In this document: positions 9,842 through 17,427 of the stretch, piece by piece
Position numbering within the stretch: position 1 is the stretch's first letter
Layout: each line of letters begins with the position of its first letter
From: Brachyspira pilosicoli
GTDB lineage: Bacteria > Spirochaetota > Brachyspiria > Brachyspirales > Brachyspiraceae
Assembly (NCBI RefSeq): GCF_008016535.1
Contig: NZ_SAXY01000043.1
Coordinates: forward strand, 1-47,981
Length of the DNA: 47,981 bases
Reading direction: 5' to 3'
Notes under the pieces: model-generated
Database searches by the model: none
What the model saw: only the letters and a program-made list of their open reading frames with translations
What the model was told of the DNA's origin: nothing
Position numbers and translations under genes: made by a program

Positions 9842-10103
9842 GCGGTAATTTAATAATATAAAATTATTATCTTATTAGCTGTTAAAAATATGTATATCTT
9901 TTTAATTTATATGTTATCGGTTATAAATGTGAAAGATTGACATAAAAAAGTAAAATTATATTTGTTAAAAGCTTGACAATTGGCTAAAAATTTATTAAAC
10001 TTTAGAATATAAGTTTTTTATATTTAATAATTATAGTAAATAATTTAATATTTTATAAAAAGTATTAAAATAAAAAATAAAAAAAGCAAGGTGTTATAAT
10101 ATT
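9842..10103. other. Intergenic region with weak hairpin and candidate promoters
   Basis: A 262-base AT-rich gap. A weak AT-only hairpin (TAATAAT-5 bases-ATTATTA at 9851-9869) may end the upstream transcript. TTGACA occurs at 9937-9942 and at 9973-9978. The second is followed after 17 bases by TAAACT (9996-10001), the better candidate for driving the ATPase gene, which would give a leader of about 100 bases. I see no coding potential. Confidence 0.45.
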
Positions 10104-11210
10104 ATGTCTAGCATAAAATTTGAGCATGTAAGAAAAGTATATGACAACAAAGTTGAGGTTGTTAAAGACTTTAGTTTGGATATAGCCGACAAGGAATTTG
10201 TAATTCTTGTAGGGCCTTCAGGCTGTGGTAAATCTACAACTTTACGTATGATAGCTGGTCTTGAAGAAATTACAGACGGTAAACTTTATATTGGAGATAG
10301 ACTCATAAATGATGTAGCTCCAAAAGATAGAGACATTGCTATGGTATTTCAGAATTATGCTTTATATCCGCATATGTCTGTATTTAAGAATATGGCTTTT
10401 GGTTTGGAACTTAGAAAAACTCCAAAAGATGAAATTAAAAAAAGAGTTGAATGGGCAGCGCAAATACTTGATATAGCTCATTTGCTTGATAGAAAACCTA
10501 AAGCATTATCTGGTGGTCAGCGTCAGAGGGTGGCTTTGGGAAGAGCTATGGTAAGAAATCCATCCGTTTTCTTATTAGATGAACCTCTTTCTAACCTTGA
10601 TGCTAAATTAAGAGTTCAGATGCGTACTGAATTAATTAAACTTCATAAACAATTACAAACAACATTTGTATATGTTACACACGACCAAGTTGAAGCTATG
10701 ACTATGGGTACTAAAATTGTTGTTATGAAAGATGGGGATATTATGCAAGTGGATGATGCTAAAACTCTTTATAATCATCCTAAAAATTTATTTGTAGCAG
10801 GATTTATTGGTGCTCCTCAAATGAATTTTATCAATGCTAAACTTGCTAAGAAAAATTCTAAATGGTATGCTAGTTTTGATAAATATGAAATAGAATTAAA
10901 TGACCCTAGGCTTGATAAAATAGATGATTCTTATAATGATAAAGAAGTTACATTAGGTATTAGACCAGAAAATATTATTTTAGATAAAAATAATTCTGGC
11001 ACTAATTCTATAGAAGCTATAATCGACGTAATTGAAGTGATTGGTTCTGAAAGTTATTTATATATGAACTTTGGAGATTCACATGTTACTATAAGAATTA
11101 ATACTAGTGATGATTATTCTAGAGATCAACATGCATTTATGCATTTCGATTTAAGCAAACTTCATATTTTTGATAAAAATACTGAAAAAAATATTTTAGT
11201 AGAACAATAA
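10104..11210 (+). CDS. Sugar ABC transporter ATP-binding protein, MsmX/UgpC type
   Basis: A 368-residue ATPase with all the expected motifs: Walker A GPSGCGKST, the Q-loop region VFQNYALYP, signature LSGGQRQRV, Walker B VFLLDEP and the switch histidine in YVTHD. The C-terminal third is a TOBE/MalK-like regulatory domain (GIRPENI segment). The length is typical of MsmX, UgpC and MalK. In several bacteria one such ATPase energises multiple CUT1 importers. Here it is the only ATPase next to two complete binding-protein/permease sets, so a shared role is a reasonable inference. It appears to be transcribed separately and ends in a strong terminator. Confidence 0.95.
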   Translation: MSSIKFEHVRKVYDNKVEVVKDFSLDIADKEFVILVGPSGCGKSTTLRMIAGLEEITDGKLYIGDRLINDVAPKDRDIAMVFQNYALYPHMSVFKNMAFGLELRKTPKDEIKKRVEWAAQILDIAHLLDRKPKALSGGQRQRVALGRAMVRNPSVFLLDEPLSNLDAKLRVQMRTELIKLHKQLQTTFVYVTHDQVEAMTMGTKIVVMKDGDIMQVDDAKTLYNHPKNLFVAGFIGAPQMNFINAKLAKKNSKWYASFDKYEIELNDPRLDKIDDSYNDKEVTLGIRPENIILDKNNSGTNSIEAIIDVIEVIGSESYLYMNFGDSHVTIRINTSDDYSRDQHAFMHFDLSKLHIFDKNTEKNILVEQ

Positions 11211-11216
11211 TTAATT

Positions 11217-11256
11217 AAAATAAGACTAGAATAATGAATATTCTAGTCTTATTTTT
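11217..11256 (+). terminator. Rho-independent terminator of the ABC ATPase gene
   Basis: A 17-bp perfect stem (AAAATAAGACTAGAATA at 11217-11233 and its complement at 11239-11255) with a 5-base loop, running directly into a T-rich tract. It starts six bases after the ATPase stop codon. The A/T flanks make it potentially bidirectional. Confidence 0.88.
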
Positions 11257-11443
11257 ATATAATCTCAATTCATTATTCATACACTTTTTTAAATATATAA
11301 TATAGTTTTATAAACGATTTTTTATATATAATTTCTTCTCATTGTTTAAAATCATTTTTACAAAATAGATTATAAAAAATTATAGTGGCGTTATTAGTTT
11401 TATACTGCATTTAATTTCTATTTAAATTTAAAAGTATATCTAA

Positions 11444-11458
11444 CAAAATATAATAAAA
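11444..11458. repeat. Target-site duplication, left copy
   Basis: CAAAATATAATAAAA lies immediately outside the left inverted repeat of the IS481-type element and is repeated exactly at 12482-12496 outside the right end. A 15-bp duplication is at the long end of what is known for this family. Confidence 0.85.
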
Positions 11459-12481
11459 TGCACAGGTGCCAAACATATTGCAGTTAGGAATTCCTTAATT
11501 TCTTAAAGTATAGCATAGGTGTATCATAATTTAAAGCAGAATGTATTCGTTTGTGATTGAAAAAGTTATTATATTTCCTTAATTTTAGATTTGCTTTTTC
11601 TAAGGTTAATTCTTGTGTACAAAAGTCATAGAATTCTTTTTGGTCTAGCCTATGTGCACTCTCTACTACGCCATTATACCAAGGTGATGCAATTGGACTA
11701 TAAACCCTTTTAATATAGTTTTTCTTACAAAATATATCTAATGGGTGTTCAGTATTAAATGAATGTTTACGGTAAGTAAATTCTGTACCATTGTCCGTTT
11801 GAATACAATGTATTCTAAAAGGAAAATAATCTATAAGCCGTTTCATAAAATCAATGGTACTGTATGGACTTTTTTCATTGTATAAATATCTAAAGCTCAT
11901 TCTTGTTGCTATATCTACAGCAGTAAATTGATAATAATGTATTTCTCCAAAAAAAGCATATTTAACATCTATTTGTACCTTTTCTCCTGCTTCTTTAATA
12001 TAAATAGCATGCTTTCCTTTATGTTTTCTCTTAATTTTTTTCTTTTTACTTCTATACAAATTATTTTCTTTTAGAACAGTTTCTATAGCTGTTGTTCCTA
12101 CTTTAATGTCTTCTAACTCTAATTGTTTTTTTATTTTTAATTTACCATAACCGTATAATTTTCTTATTTCAATTATTCTTTTAATAATCTTTTTATTTTT
12201 CAATTTATTTTTATTAGTTTTAGGTTTAGTAGATTTAGGTTTTATAATAGAATAAGTTTCTAATTGGCTTTTCCAATAATAATATGTTCTAATACTAATC
12301 TTATATTTTAAAGCTAATACTTCTTTATTTTTAACTTTATTAATTTTTAGAACTATCTTTTTTCTTTGATTTGAAGTATATTCTTTCATAGGTATTCCTT
12401 TAAATTTGAACTATATATATTATAAGGAATACCTACTTTTTTTAAACTAAAAAAACGTGCAATATGTATGGCTCCTAAACA
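11459..12481 (-). mobile_element. Complete IS481-family insertion sequence, 1023 bp
   Basis: The element is bounded by imperfect 24-bp inverted repeats. The left end (11459-11482) is TGCACAGGTGCCAAACATAT followed by TGCA. The right end, read inwards from 12481, is TGTTTAGGAGCCATACATAT followed by TGCA; they differ at five positions. Ends beginning with TG fit IS481. A perfect 15-bp direct repeat abuts both ends. It carries one intact transposase gene on the minus strand, so it looks recent and possibly active. It sits between the ABC ATPase terminator and the guaB promoter. Confidence 0.9.
11484..12389 (-). CDS. IS481-family transposase
   Basis: A 301-residue DDE transposase. The N-terminal 45 residues form a helix-turn-helix (KISIRTYYYWKSQ), followed by a lysine-rich linker, a second HTH-like region (KLYGYGKLKIKKQL) and an rve catalytic core. 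The probable catalytic residues are Asp141 (QIDVKYAFFG), Asp199 (QTDNGTEF) and Glu243 (WYNGVVESAHR). The SPWYNG.VE..HR.DQ.EFY pattern is the IS481 hallmark. The frame is intact and an AAGGAATACC stretch upstream can act as RBS. Confidence 0.93.
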   Translation of the reverse strand: MKEYTSNQRKKIVLKINKVKNKEVLALKYKISIRTYYYWKSQLETYSIIKPKSTKPKTNKNKLKNKKIIKRIIEIRKLYGYGKLKIKKQLELEDIKVGTTAIETVLKENNLYRSKKKKIKRKHKGKHAIYIKEAGEKVQIDVKYAFFGEIHYYQFTAVDIATRMSFRYLYNEKSPYSTIDFMKRLIDYFPFRIHCIQTDNGTEFTYRKHSFNTEHPLDIFCKKNYIKRVYSPIASPWYNGVVESAHRLDQKEFYDFCTQELTLEKANLKLRKYNNFFNHKRIHSALNYDTPMLYFKKLRNS

Positions 12482-12496
12482 CAAAATATAATAAAA
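12482..12496. repeat. Target-site duplication, right copy
   Basis: The exact second copy of the 15-bp sequence at 11444-11458, directly after the right IS end. It ends only five bases before the -35 of the guaB promoter. Confidence 0.85.
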
Positions 12497-12501
12497 AACA
12501 A

Positions 12502-12530
12502 TTGCAATAAAAATAGTTTTATTATATAAC
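12502..12530 (+). promoter_or_regulatory. Probable guaB promoter
   Basis: TTGCAA at 12502-12507, 17 bases, then TATAAC at 12525-12530, about 35 bases before the guaB ATG. It lies just outside the IS element, so the insertion spared the core promoter but displaced any upstream regulatory sequence by about 1 kb. Confidence 0.6.
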
Positions 12531-12565
12531 TGTTTATTGAATTTTTATTTTAAGGATTTTATCTT

Positions 12566-13687
12566 ATGCCAGCTAATTTGAAAGAAGCTCTAACCTTTGA
12601 CGATGTATTATTAGTACCCCAAGAATCAGATATTCTTCCCAAAGATGTATCTTTAGAAAGAAAATTAACAAAAAAAATCACATTAAAAACTCCATTAATA
12701 AGTTCCCCTATGGACACAGTAACAGAATCAAAAATGGCTATAGCAATGGCTTTATGCGGAGCTTTGGGAGTTATACATAAAAATATGCCTTTAGAACAAC
12801 AGGCTAAAGAAGTAGAAATTGTAAAAAGTTTTAAAAATATAGAAAATAAAGAAAAAGCAAGCATTGATGAAAAAGGTTCTTTAATTGCTGCTGCTGCTAT
12901 AGGAATATCTGATGATAGATATGAAAGAACAGAGAAATTAATAGAAGCTGGTGTAAATGTAATAGTAATAGATACAGCACATGGACATTCAAAAAATGTA
13001 TTAGATGCAATAGCTGATATTAAAAAGAAATATTCTCAAGTAGAAGTTATAGCTGGAAACATTGCTACAAAGGACGGAGCTAAGGCTTTGATTGATGCGG
13101 GAGTTGATGCTATAAAAATAGGTATAGGTGCTGGCTCTATATGTACAACAAGAATTATTGCAGGAGTTGGGGTTCCTCAGCTTACTGCTATAGAAGATGC
13201 TTCTGAGATAGCTAAACAAAATAATGTGGGTGCTATTGCTGACGGCGGTATAAAATATTCTGGTGATATAGTAAAGGCTTTTGCTATAGGGGCTGATGCT
13301 GTAATGGCTGGAGGACTTTTCTCTTCTACATATGAGGCTCCAGGTGATGTTATTATAATAGACGGTAAAAAATATAAGCCTTATAGAGGAATGGGGTCTG
13401 TTGGTGCTATGCTTCATGGAAGTAAAGACAGATATTTTCAAAGCGAGGTTGTAAATAAATCTAAATTTGTTCCTGAAGGTATAGAAGGGGTTACCGAATA
13501 TAAAGGACATGTTGCTGATGTTGTTTATCAGATTACAGGCGGTATTCGTTCTGGAATGGGTTATATTGGTGCTAAAACTATAGAAGAGTTACAGAAAAAG
13601 GCAGTATTCTTGAAGATTACAAATCAAGGTCTTGCAGAAAGCCATGTACATGATGTAAAAATTACTTCTAAAGCTCCTAATTATTAA
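12566..13687 (+). CDS. guaB: IMP dehydrogenase lacking the CBS (Bateman) domain
   Basis: IMP dehydrogenase converts IMP to XMP with NAD+, the committed step of GMP synthesis. The start [13 protein letters not shown] and the catalytic loop [11 protein letters not shown] (nucleophile Cys193) are canonical, and the flap and C-terminal regions are complete. At 373 residues it is about 110 shorter than the usual enzyme. The missing part is the pair of CBS domains normally found between VEIVKSF and the ASIDEKG segment (about residues 90-100), replaced by a short linker. CBS-less IMPDHs are known, for example in Borrelia, so this is a natural variant, not a deletion. AAGGA precedes the ATG. Confidence 0.95.
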   Translation: MPANLKEALTFDDVLLVPQESDILPKDVSLERKLTKKITLKTPLISSPMDTVTESKMAIAMALCGALGVIHKNMPLEQQAKEVEIVKSFKNIENKEKASIDEKGSLIAAAAIGISDDRYERTEKLIEAGVNVIVIDTAHGHSKNVLDAIADIKKKYSQVEVIAGNIATKDGAKALIDAGVDAIKIGIGAGSICTTRIIAGVGVPQLTAIEDASEIAKQNNVGAIADGGIKYSGDIVKAFAIGADAVMAGGLFSSTYEAPGDVIIIDGKKYKPYRGMGSVGAMLHGSKDRYFQSEVVNKSKFVPEGIEGVTEYKGHVADVVYQITGGIRSGMGYIGAKTIEELQKKAVFLKITNQGLAESHVHDVKITSKAPNY

Positions 13688-13779
13688 AATATATTTTTAT
13701 ATAAAAAGCAGATTTATTTCAAAACTAAATTAATAAATAGTTATACTGTTTAATTTTTTAGTATTTTAAATTTATAATT

Positions 13780-13825
13780 GGGGCTTTGCCCCCCTGCAAA
13801 GCGTACCCGTAGGGTAAACCCCCAG
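13780..13825. repeat. GC-rich intergenic repeat with hairpins
   Basis: In an AT-rich gap of 245 bases after guaB there is an abrupt GC-rich block. It contains GGGGC-TTT-GCCCC (13780-13792) and TACCC-GTA-GGGTA (13804-13816). The core followed by CTGCAAA recurs at about 33693-33710, with AAA in the loop. This looks like an interspersed repeat family. It may also end converging transcripts from guaB and the GT9 gene. The rest of the gap shows nothing coding. Confidence 0.7.
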
Positions 13826-13932
13826 TTCTTTTATTAGTATAATATATTATTTAATACAATTATATTTTATCAAAAATAAATTTTTTAGTTATAAAAGTAA
13901 TCTTCTCAAGTAGTTTTTAAACAAGTATATTA

Positions 13933-14961
13933 TTATAAATACCCTATTTTTTGAAGTATCCTATTTGCTACCAATTTTGCATCTATATCTTCTATACATA
14001 CATGATTATTTGGGCAGTTTTTTCTTTTGTAGCATCTTGCACATTCTAAACCCTCTACCCTAATTGTTTCAGAGTTTTCTGCTATAGGCCCTACCCTAAT
14101 TTCACTAGTTGGACCGAATATCGCTATAAGCAGTTTTTTAAAAGCACACCCCGTATGCATTGGAAAAGAATCAACTGTAATCATTCCCAATGACTCTTTT
14201 ATTAAATAAGCTAATTCATTTAAATTAAAATAGCTCGATGTGTTTAATACATTTTCAAAACCATTGGCTATTTCAATGCATTTTTCATTATAGTCTTTTG
14301 TTGCTGACACCACTATTTGTATTTTACTTATTTTTCTTATCTCTTCAATTATCTCCCTAGACTTCTTTACAGATAAGTCTTTAGTATCCCACCTTGAAAA
14401 AGGAGAAAACAAAATATAATCTTTATCTAATTTTATATTTAAACTTTCTATTTTTTTATTAAAAATATCTTCTATATTGCTTGGCAAAAAATAATCTAAG
14501 TCAGTACCATCACTCGGGCAGTCAATATAATCCAAAAATGAAATTAAACCAACTATAGCATTAATATCTTTATAATAATTGCTTTTAACTCCAAACCATT
14601 TTCCTTTGGCAAACTTATTTTTTGAATGGCACAAATAAAGAAATATAACGCTTCTTTCAAGACCTTGTAAATCTATTGCTATATCATAATGCTCTTTTCT
14701 CACTTCTTTAATATGAAAAAAAAACTCTTTAATTGTAGAGAAAAATTTAGAAGGCGAAGCAAATATTTCTTTTTCGTATTTATATATATCAAGTACATAT
14801 AATTTATTTATATATGGATTATTTTCAAGTATGCTTAAAGCTCTTTTATCTGTTACTACATCAATAGTGCAGTCGCTTTTCCATTTTTTTAATGCCCTAA
14901 TAACAGGTGTTGCATGAAGCACATCGCCAAGAGAAGTTTGTTTTATTAGAAGTATTTTCAT
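13933..14961 (-). CDS. Glycosyltransferase family 9, heptosyltransferase-like
   Basis: A 342-residue cytoplasmic glycosyltransferase of the ADP-heptose:LPS heptosyltransferase family. The N-terminal ILLIKQTSLGDVLHATPVIR is highly characteristic. The C-terminal half has the donor-binding segment MITVDSFPMHTGCAF and a cysteine cluster (CARCYKRKNCPNNHVC) seen in many GT9 enzymes. It would add heptose to the lipooligosaccharide core. It lies nine bases after gmhA, in the same pathway, which supports the role. Which heptose position it modifies cannot be told. Confidence 0.88.
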   Translation of the reverse strand: MKILLIKQTSLGDVLHATPVIRALKKWKSDCTIDVVTDKRALSILENNPYINKLYVLDIYKYEKEIFASPSKFFSTIKEFFFHIKEVRKEHYDIAIDLQGLERSVIFLYLCHSKNKFAKGKWFGVKSNYYKDINAIVGLISFLDYIDCPSDGTDLDYFLPSNIEDIFNKKIESLNIKLDKDYILFSPFSRWDTKDLSVKKSREIIEEIRKISKIQIVVSATKDYNEKCIEIANGFENVLNTSSYFNLNELAYLIKESLGMITVDSFPMHTGCAFKKLLIAIFGPTSEIRVGPIAENSETIRVEGLECARCYKRKNCPNNHVCIEDIDAKLVANRILQKIGYL

Positions 14962-14970
14962 AAACTATTA

Positions 14971-15594
14971 TTATCTATCTTCTTTAAAGAAATATTCTTC
15001 TACTCTTATACAAATTTCATGATAAATAGCTTCATGATATTCCTGAGCAATATATGTTTCTTTTGCAGGTGCTTTTATAGCAATATCTGCCATTTCAGCA
15101 AGTTTGCCGCCATTATTGTTGGTAAAAGATATTATTTTTATTCCCATAGCCTTAGCAACTTTAGAAGCATGTATAATATTTTTAGCATTGCCAGATGTAC
15201 TTATGGCAATAAAAATATCCCCACTATCTCCAAAAGCTAATAACTGCTGAGCAAATATTAAATACGGGGCTCTGTCGTTTAAATATGCAGTAGAAAGCCC
15301 CATATGAGAAGTTAAAGCAATGGCCCTAAGAGGAGCTTCTAAATTATCAGCAATATATTCTCCGTCTTCCATAGATAAAAGCTCTTTTCTAATCTCTTCT
15401 TTTATAGGTCTTTTTTTTACAAAACTTTTTAATAACTCACCTGCAATATGTTCACTGTCGCAAGCACTTCCCCCATTGCCGGCTATTAAAACTTTATTTC
15501 CATTTTTATAACAATTAATTATAGACTCTATTGCCAAATCTATATTACTTTTTATTGGTTCTAATTCTTTAAATCTTTCAATTAAATTAGCCAT
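14971..15594 (-). CDS. gmhA: Sedoheptulose-7-phosphate isomerase (SIS domain)
   Basis: A 207-residue SIS-domain protein like GmhA, which converts sedoheptulose 7-phosphate to D-glycero-D-manno-heptose 7-phosphate, the first step to ADP-heptose. The phosphate-binding AGNGGSACDSEHIAGEL and ISTSGNAKNI segments are clear, and the C-terminal QEYHEAIYHEIC fits the active-site Glu/His region. The frame extends to 15618, but AAGGAA precedes the ATG at 15594, and that start (MANLIERF) aligns with the family. It is followed by the GT9 gene with a nine-base gap. Confidence 0.9.
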   Translation of the reverse strand: MANLIERFKELEPIKSNIDLAIESIINCYKNGNKVLIAGNGGSACDSEHIAGELLKSFVKKRPIKEEIRKELLSMEDGEYIADNLEAPLRAIALTSHMGLSTAYLNDRAPYLIFAQQLLAFGDSGDIFIAISTSGNAKNIIHASKVAKAMGIKIISFTNNNGGKLAEMADIAIKAPAKETYIAQEYHEAIYHEICIRVEEYFFKEDR

Positions 15595-15621
15595 AACACA
15601 TAACTTCCTTATCTTCATTAA

Positions 15622-16551
15622 TTAAATATGAGCATTAAGCCACTCAACTATTTCATTCATTACATCATATCTTTGCACATCATTTAATATCTCATGTCTT
15701 CCGTCTTTATATAAACTTATATTAACATCATTAAAACCTAAAGATTTATACATTTCATATACCCATTTTACACCCTTTCCCATATTTCCAACAGGGTCTT
15801 TATCACCAGATATTAAAAGTATAGGAAAATCTTTACTCATATTAGAATAATTATCCTTATCTGAAATCTTATCTATCAAATTAAATAATTGTATATAAGT
15901 TTCTATACTAGCAGGCTTACTAGCAAAATACTCATCTTCTAATACCTTATTAATCTCTTCTTTATCTGAAGTAAGCCAAGCTAAATCTGATTTATCTTTA
16001 GGAAAATATTTTTTTCCATATCCTCCAACAGATAATTTATCTAATAATTTAGCTCTTTTCCTTCCTCCAAAAATTGACTTTTGAACATTTGCTATTAATT
16101 TGCCAATACTTTCTATTTTATTAGGTTTTCCCTTAGTACCCATTATAATAGCACCATTTAAATCTTTATGATATTTTATTAAAAAGCCTCTTGTTAAAAA
16201 AGAGCCCATACTATGCCCTAGCATAAAATATGGGATATTAGGATAATCAGCTTTTACTGTAACCATAAGATGCTTCATATCTCCTAATATTAAATCAGCA
16301 CCATTTTTATCAGCAATATGTCCTATACCATCTTTACTAACCGTGCTTCTTCCAAAACCTCTATGGTCATCAGCACATACCAAAAAACCATTCTCTGCCA
16401 ATTTGCTAGCTAGTTCTTTATATCTACCAGCATGCTCGCCAAGTCCATGAACTATTTGTACTATTGCCTTAGGCTGAGTGTCTGGAGTAAAAATATAAGT
16501 ATACATTCTATGACCATCATCAGATATCAATACTCTATTATCTATTTTCAT
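15622..16551 (-). CDS. Alpha/beta hydrolase, monoacylglycerol-lipase-like
   Basis: A 309-residue serine hydrolase of the Hydrolase_4/monoacylglycerol lipase type. It has the oxyanion region VHGLGEHAGRY, the nucleophile elbow GHSMGS, an acidic residue in SGDKDPVG and the terminal catalytic His in DGRHEI. There is no signal peptide, so it is probably cytoplasmic and acts on acylglycerols or lysophospholipids. The frame reaches 16572, but GGAG lies eight bases before the ATG at 16551, which is the better start. It precedes gmhA by 27 bases and may be cotranscribed with it. Confidence 0.88.
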   Translation of the reverse strand: MKIDNRVLISDDGHRMYTYIFTPDTQPKAIVQIVHGLGEHAGRYKELASKLAENGFLVCADDHRGFGRSTVSKDGIGHIADKNGADLILGDMKHLMVTVKADYPNIPYFMLGHSMGSFLTRGFLIKYHKDLNGAIIMGTKGKPNKIESIGKLIANVQKSIFGGRKRAKLLDKLSVGGYGKKYFPKDKSDLAWLTSDKEEINKVLEDEYFASKPASIETYIQLFNLIDKISDKDNYSNMSKDFPILLISGDKDPVGNMGKGVKWVYEMYKSLGFNDVNISLYKDGRHEILNDVQRYDVMNEIVEWLNAHI

Positions 16552-16640
16552 AAATATATCTCCAAATAACAATTATTATTATTATGTAAATTGTATACTA
16601 TTTTTTTTCTTTATGCAAATATTAACATAATATTGAAAAA

Positions 16641-17264
16641 TTATTTAGATATATCTACTTTTATTTTTTTTAGCCAATTATTAATTTTTGAATCTAAATC
16701 AGATACATCTTTTCTTTTTATAGATATATAATTTAATATTTTACTGTCGGGGCATGTTTCTTTTATATAAGAAATGCTTTTATATACTCTTGAGCCTTCA
16801 TTTAATATAAAAGGTGCTATATCTTTACCCTTTAAATCATTCTTTATCAAAAAACTTTTCATAGGCAAAGCCATATCACCTAGCCATATAGGGTATCCTA
16901 TAATAATATTATCATATCTAGATAAATCAACACTGCCATTCAATTCTGGAAGCTTATTATTATCAATATCATCTTCTACTTGAGCTACTATATCATCATA
17001 TTCATTTGGATATGGTATTTTTGTGGTAATTTTATATATATCAGCTCCTGTAATTTTTTTAATCTTATTAGCTACTATTTCTGTATTACCATTCCAAGAA
17101 TAGTATACTATAATTGTTTTGCTGCCATTAAACTCTGTGTTTACAACAGAAGCATTATGTTCATTTAATAAAGCAGATTTAGTTATTTTTCTATCATTGA
17201 TATTTGAATTACATGATACTATAAACAACAGCAATAATGCAAAAACTTTAGATATTCTTTTCAT
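16641..17264 (-). CDS. Lipid-anchored flavodoxin-like protein
   Basis: A 207-residue protein with a signal peptide and a lipobox-like FIVSC, Cys18 being the likely lipidated residue, followed by a flavodoxin fold. Family features are the phosphate loop YYSWNGNTEIVA, the KIPYPNEYDDIV stretch and IIIGYPIWLGDMALPMKSFL, typical of the flavodoxin_4 group. Most flavodoxins are cytoplasmic electron carriers. An exported lipoprotein form implies an FMN-dependent redox function in the periplasm. Its position upstream of the hydrolase gene on the same strand gives no functional clue. Confidence 0.85.
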   Translation of the reverse strand: MKRISKVFALLLLFIVSCNSNINDRKITKSALLNEHNASVVNTEFNGSKTIIVYYSWNGNTEIVANKIKKITGADIYKITTKIPYPNEYDDIVAQVEDDIDNNKLPELNGSVDLSRYDNIIIGYPIWLGDMALPMKSFLIKNDLKGKDIAPFILNEGSRVYKSISYIKETCPDSKILNYISIKRKDVSDLDSKINNWLKKIKVDISK

Positions 17265-17356
17265 TTTATATAATACCCCTATATATATAACTAATTAACT
17301 ATGCATTTTGAAATATTTTTTATTTGATAGATTAAAATATTTATTTTATATTATAC

Positions 17357-17385
17357 TTGACTTTTAATTTTTAGTCTAATATAAT
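17357..17385 (+). promoter_or_regulatory. Sigma70-type promoter for the exported protein and tlyA
   Basis: TTGACT at 17357-17362 and a perfect TATAAT at 17380-17385 with a 17-base spacer, about 40 bases before the ATG at 17428. It lies in the 163-base divergent region between the flavodoxin and the exported-protein gene. Confidence 0.8.
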
Positions 17386-17427
17386 ATATCAGGTTGCTTT
17401 ATAAAATTTAAGGAGAGTTTTAGTAAA

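Noticed and set aside
13001-13510. 169-residue minus-strand frame opposite guaB
   Set aside because: It is rich in Ser, Tyr, Asn and Ile from antisense codons of a highly conserved enzyme and has no RBS or homology pattern.
12566-13687. guaB as a deletion pseudogene because it is about 110 residues short
   Set aside because: The missing part is exactly the CBS domain pair, the frame is intact and such enzymes occur naturally.
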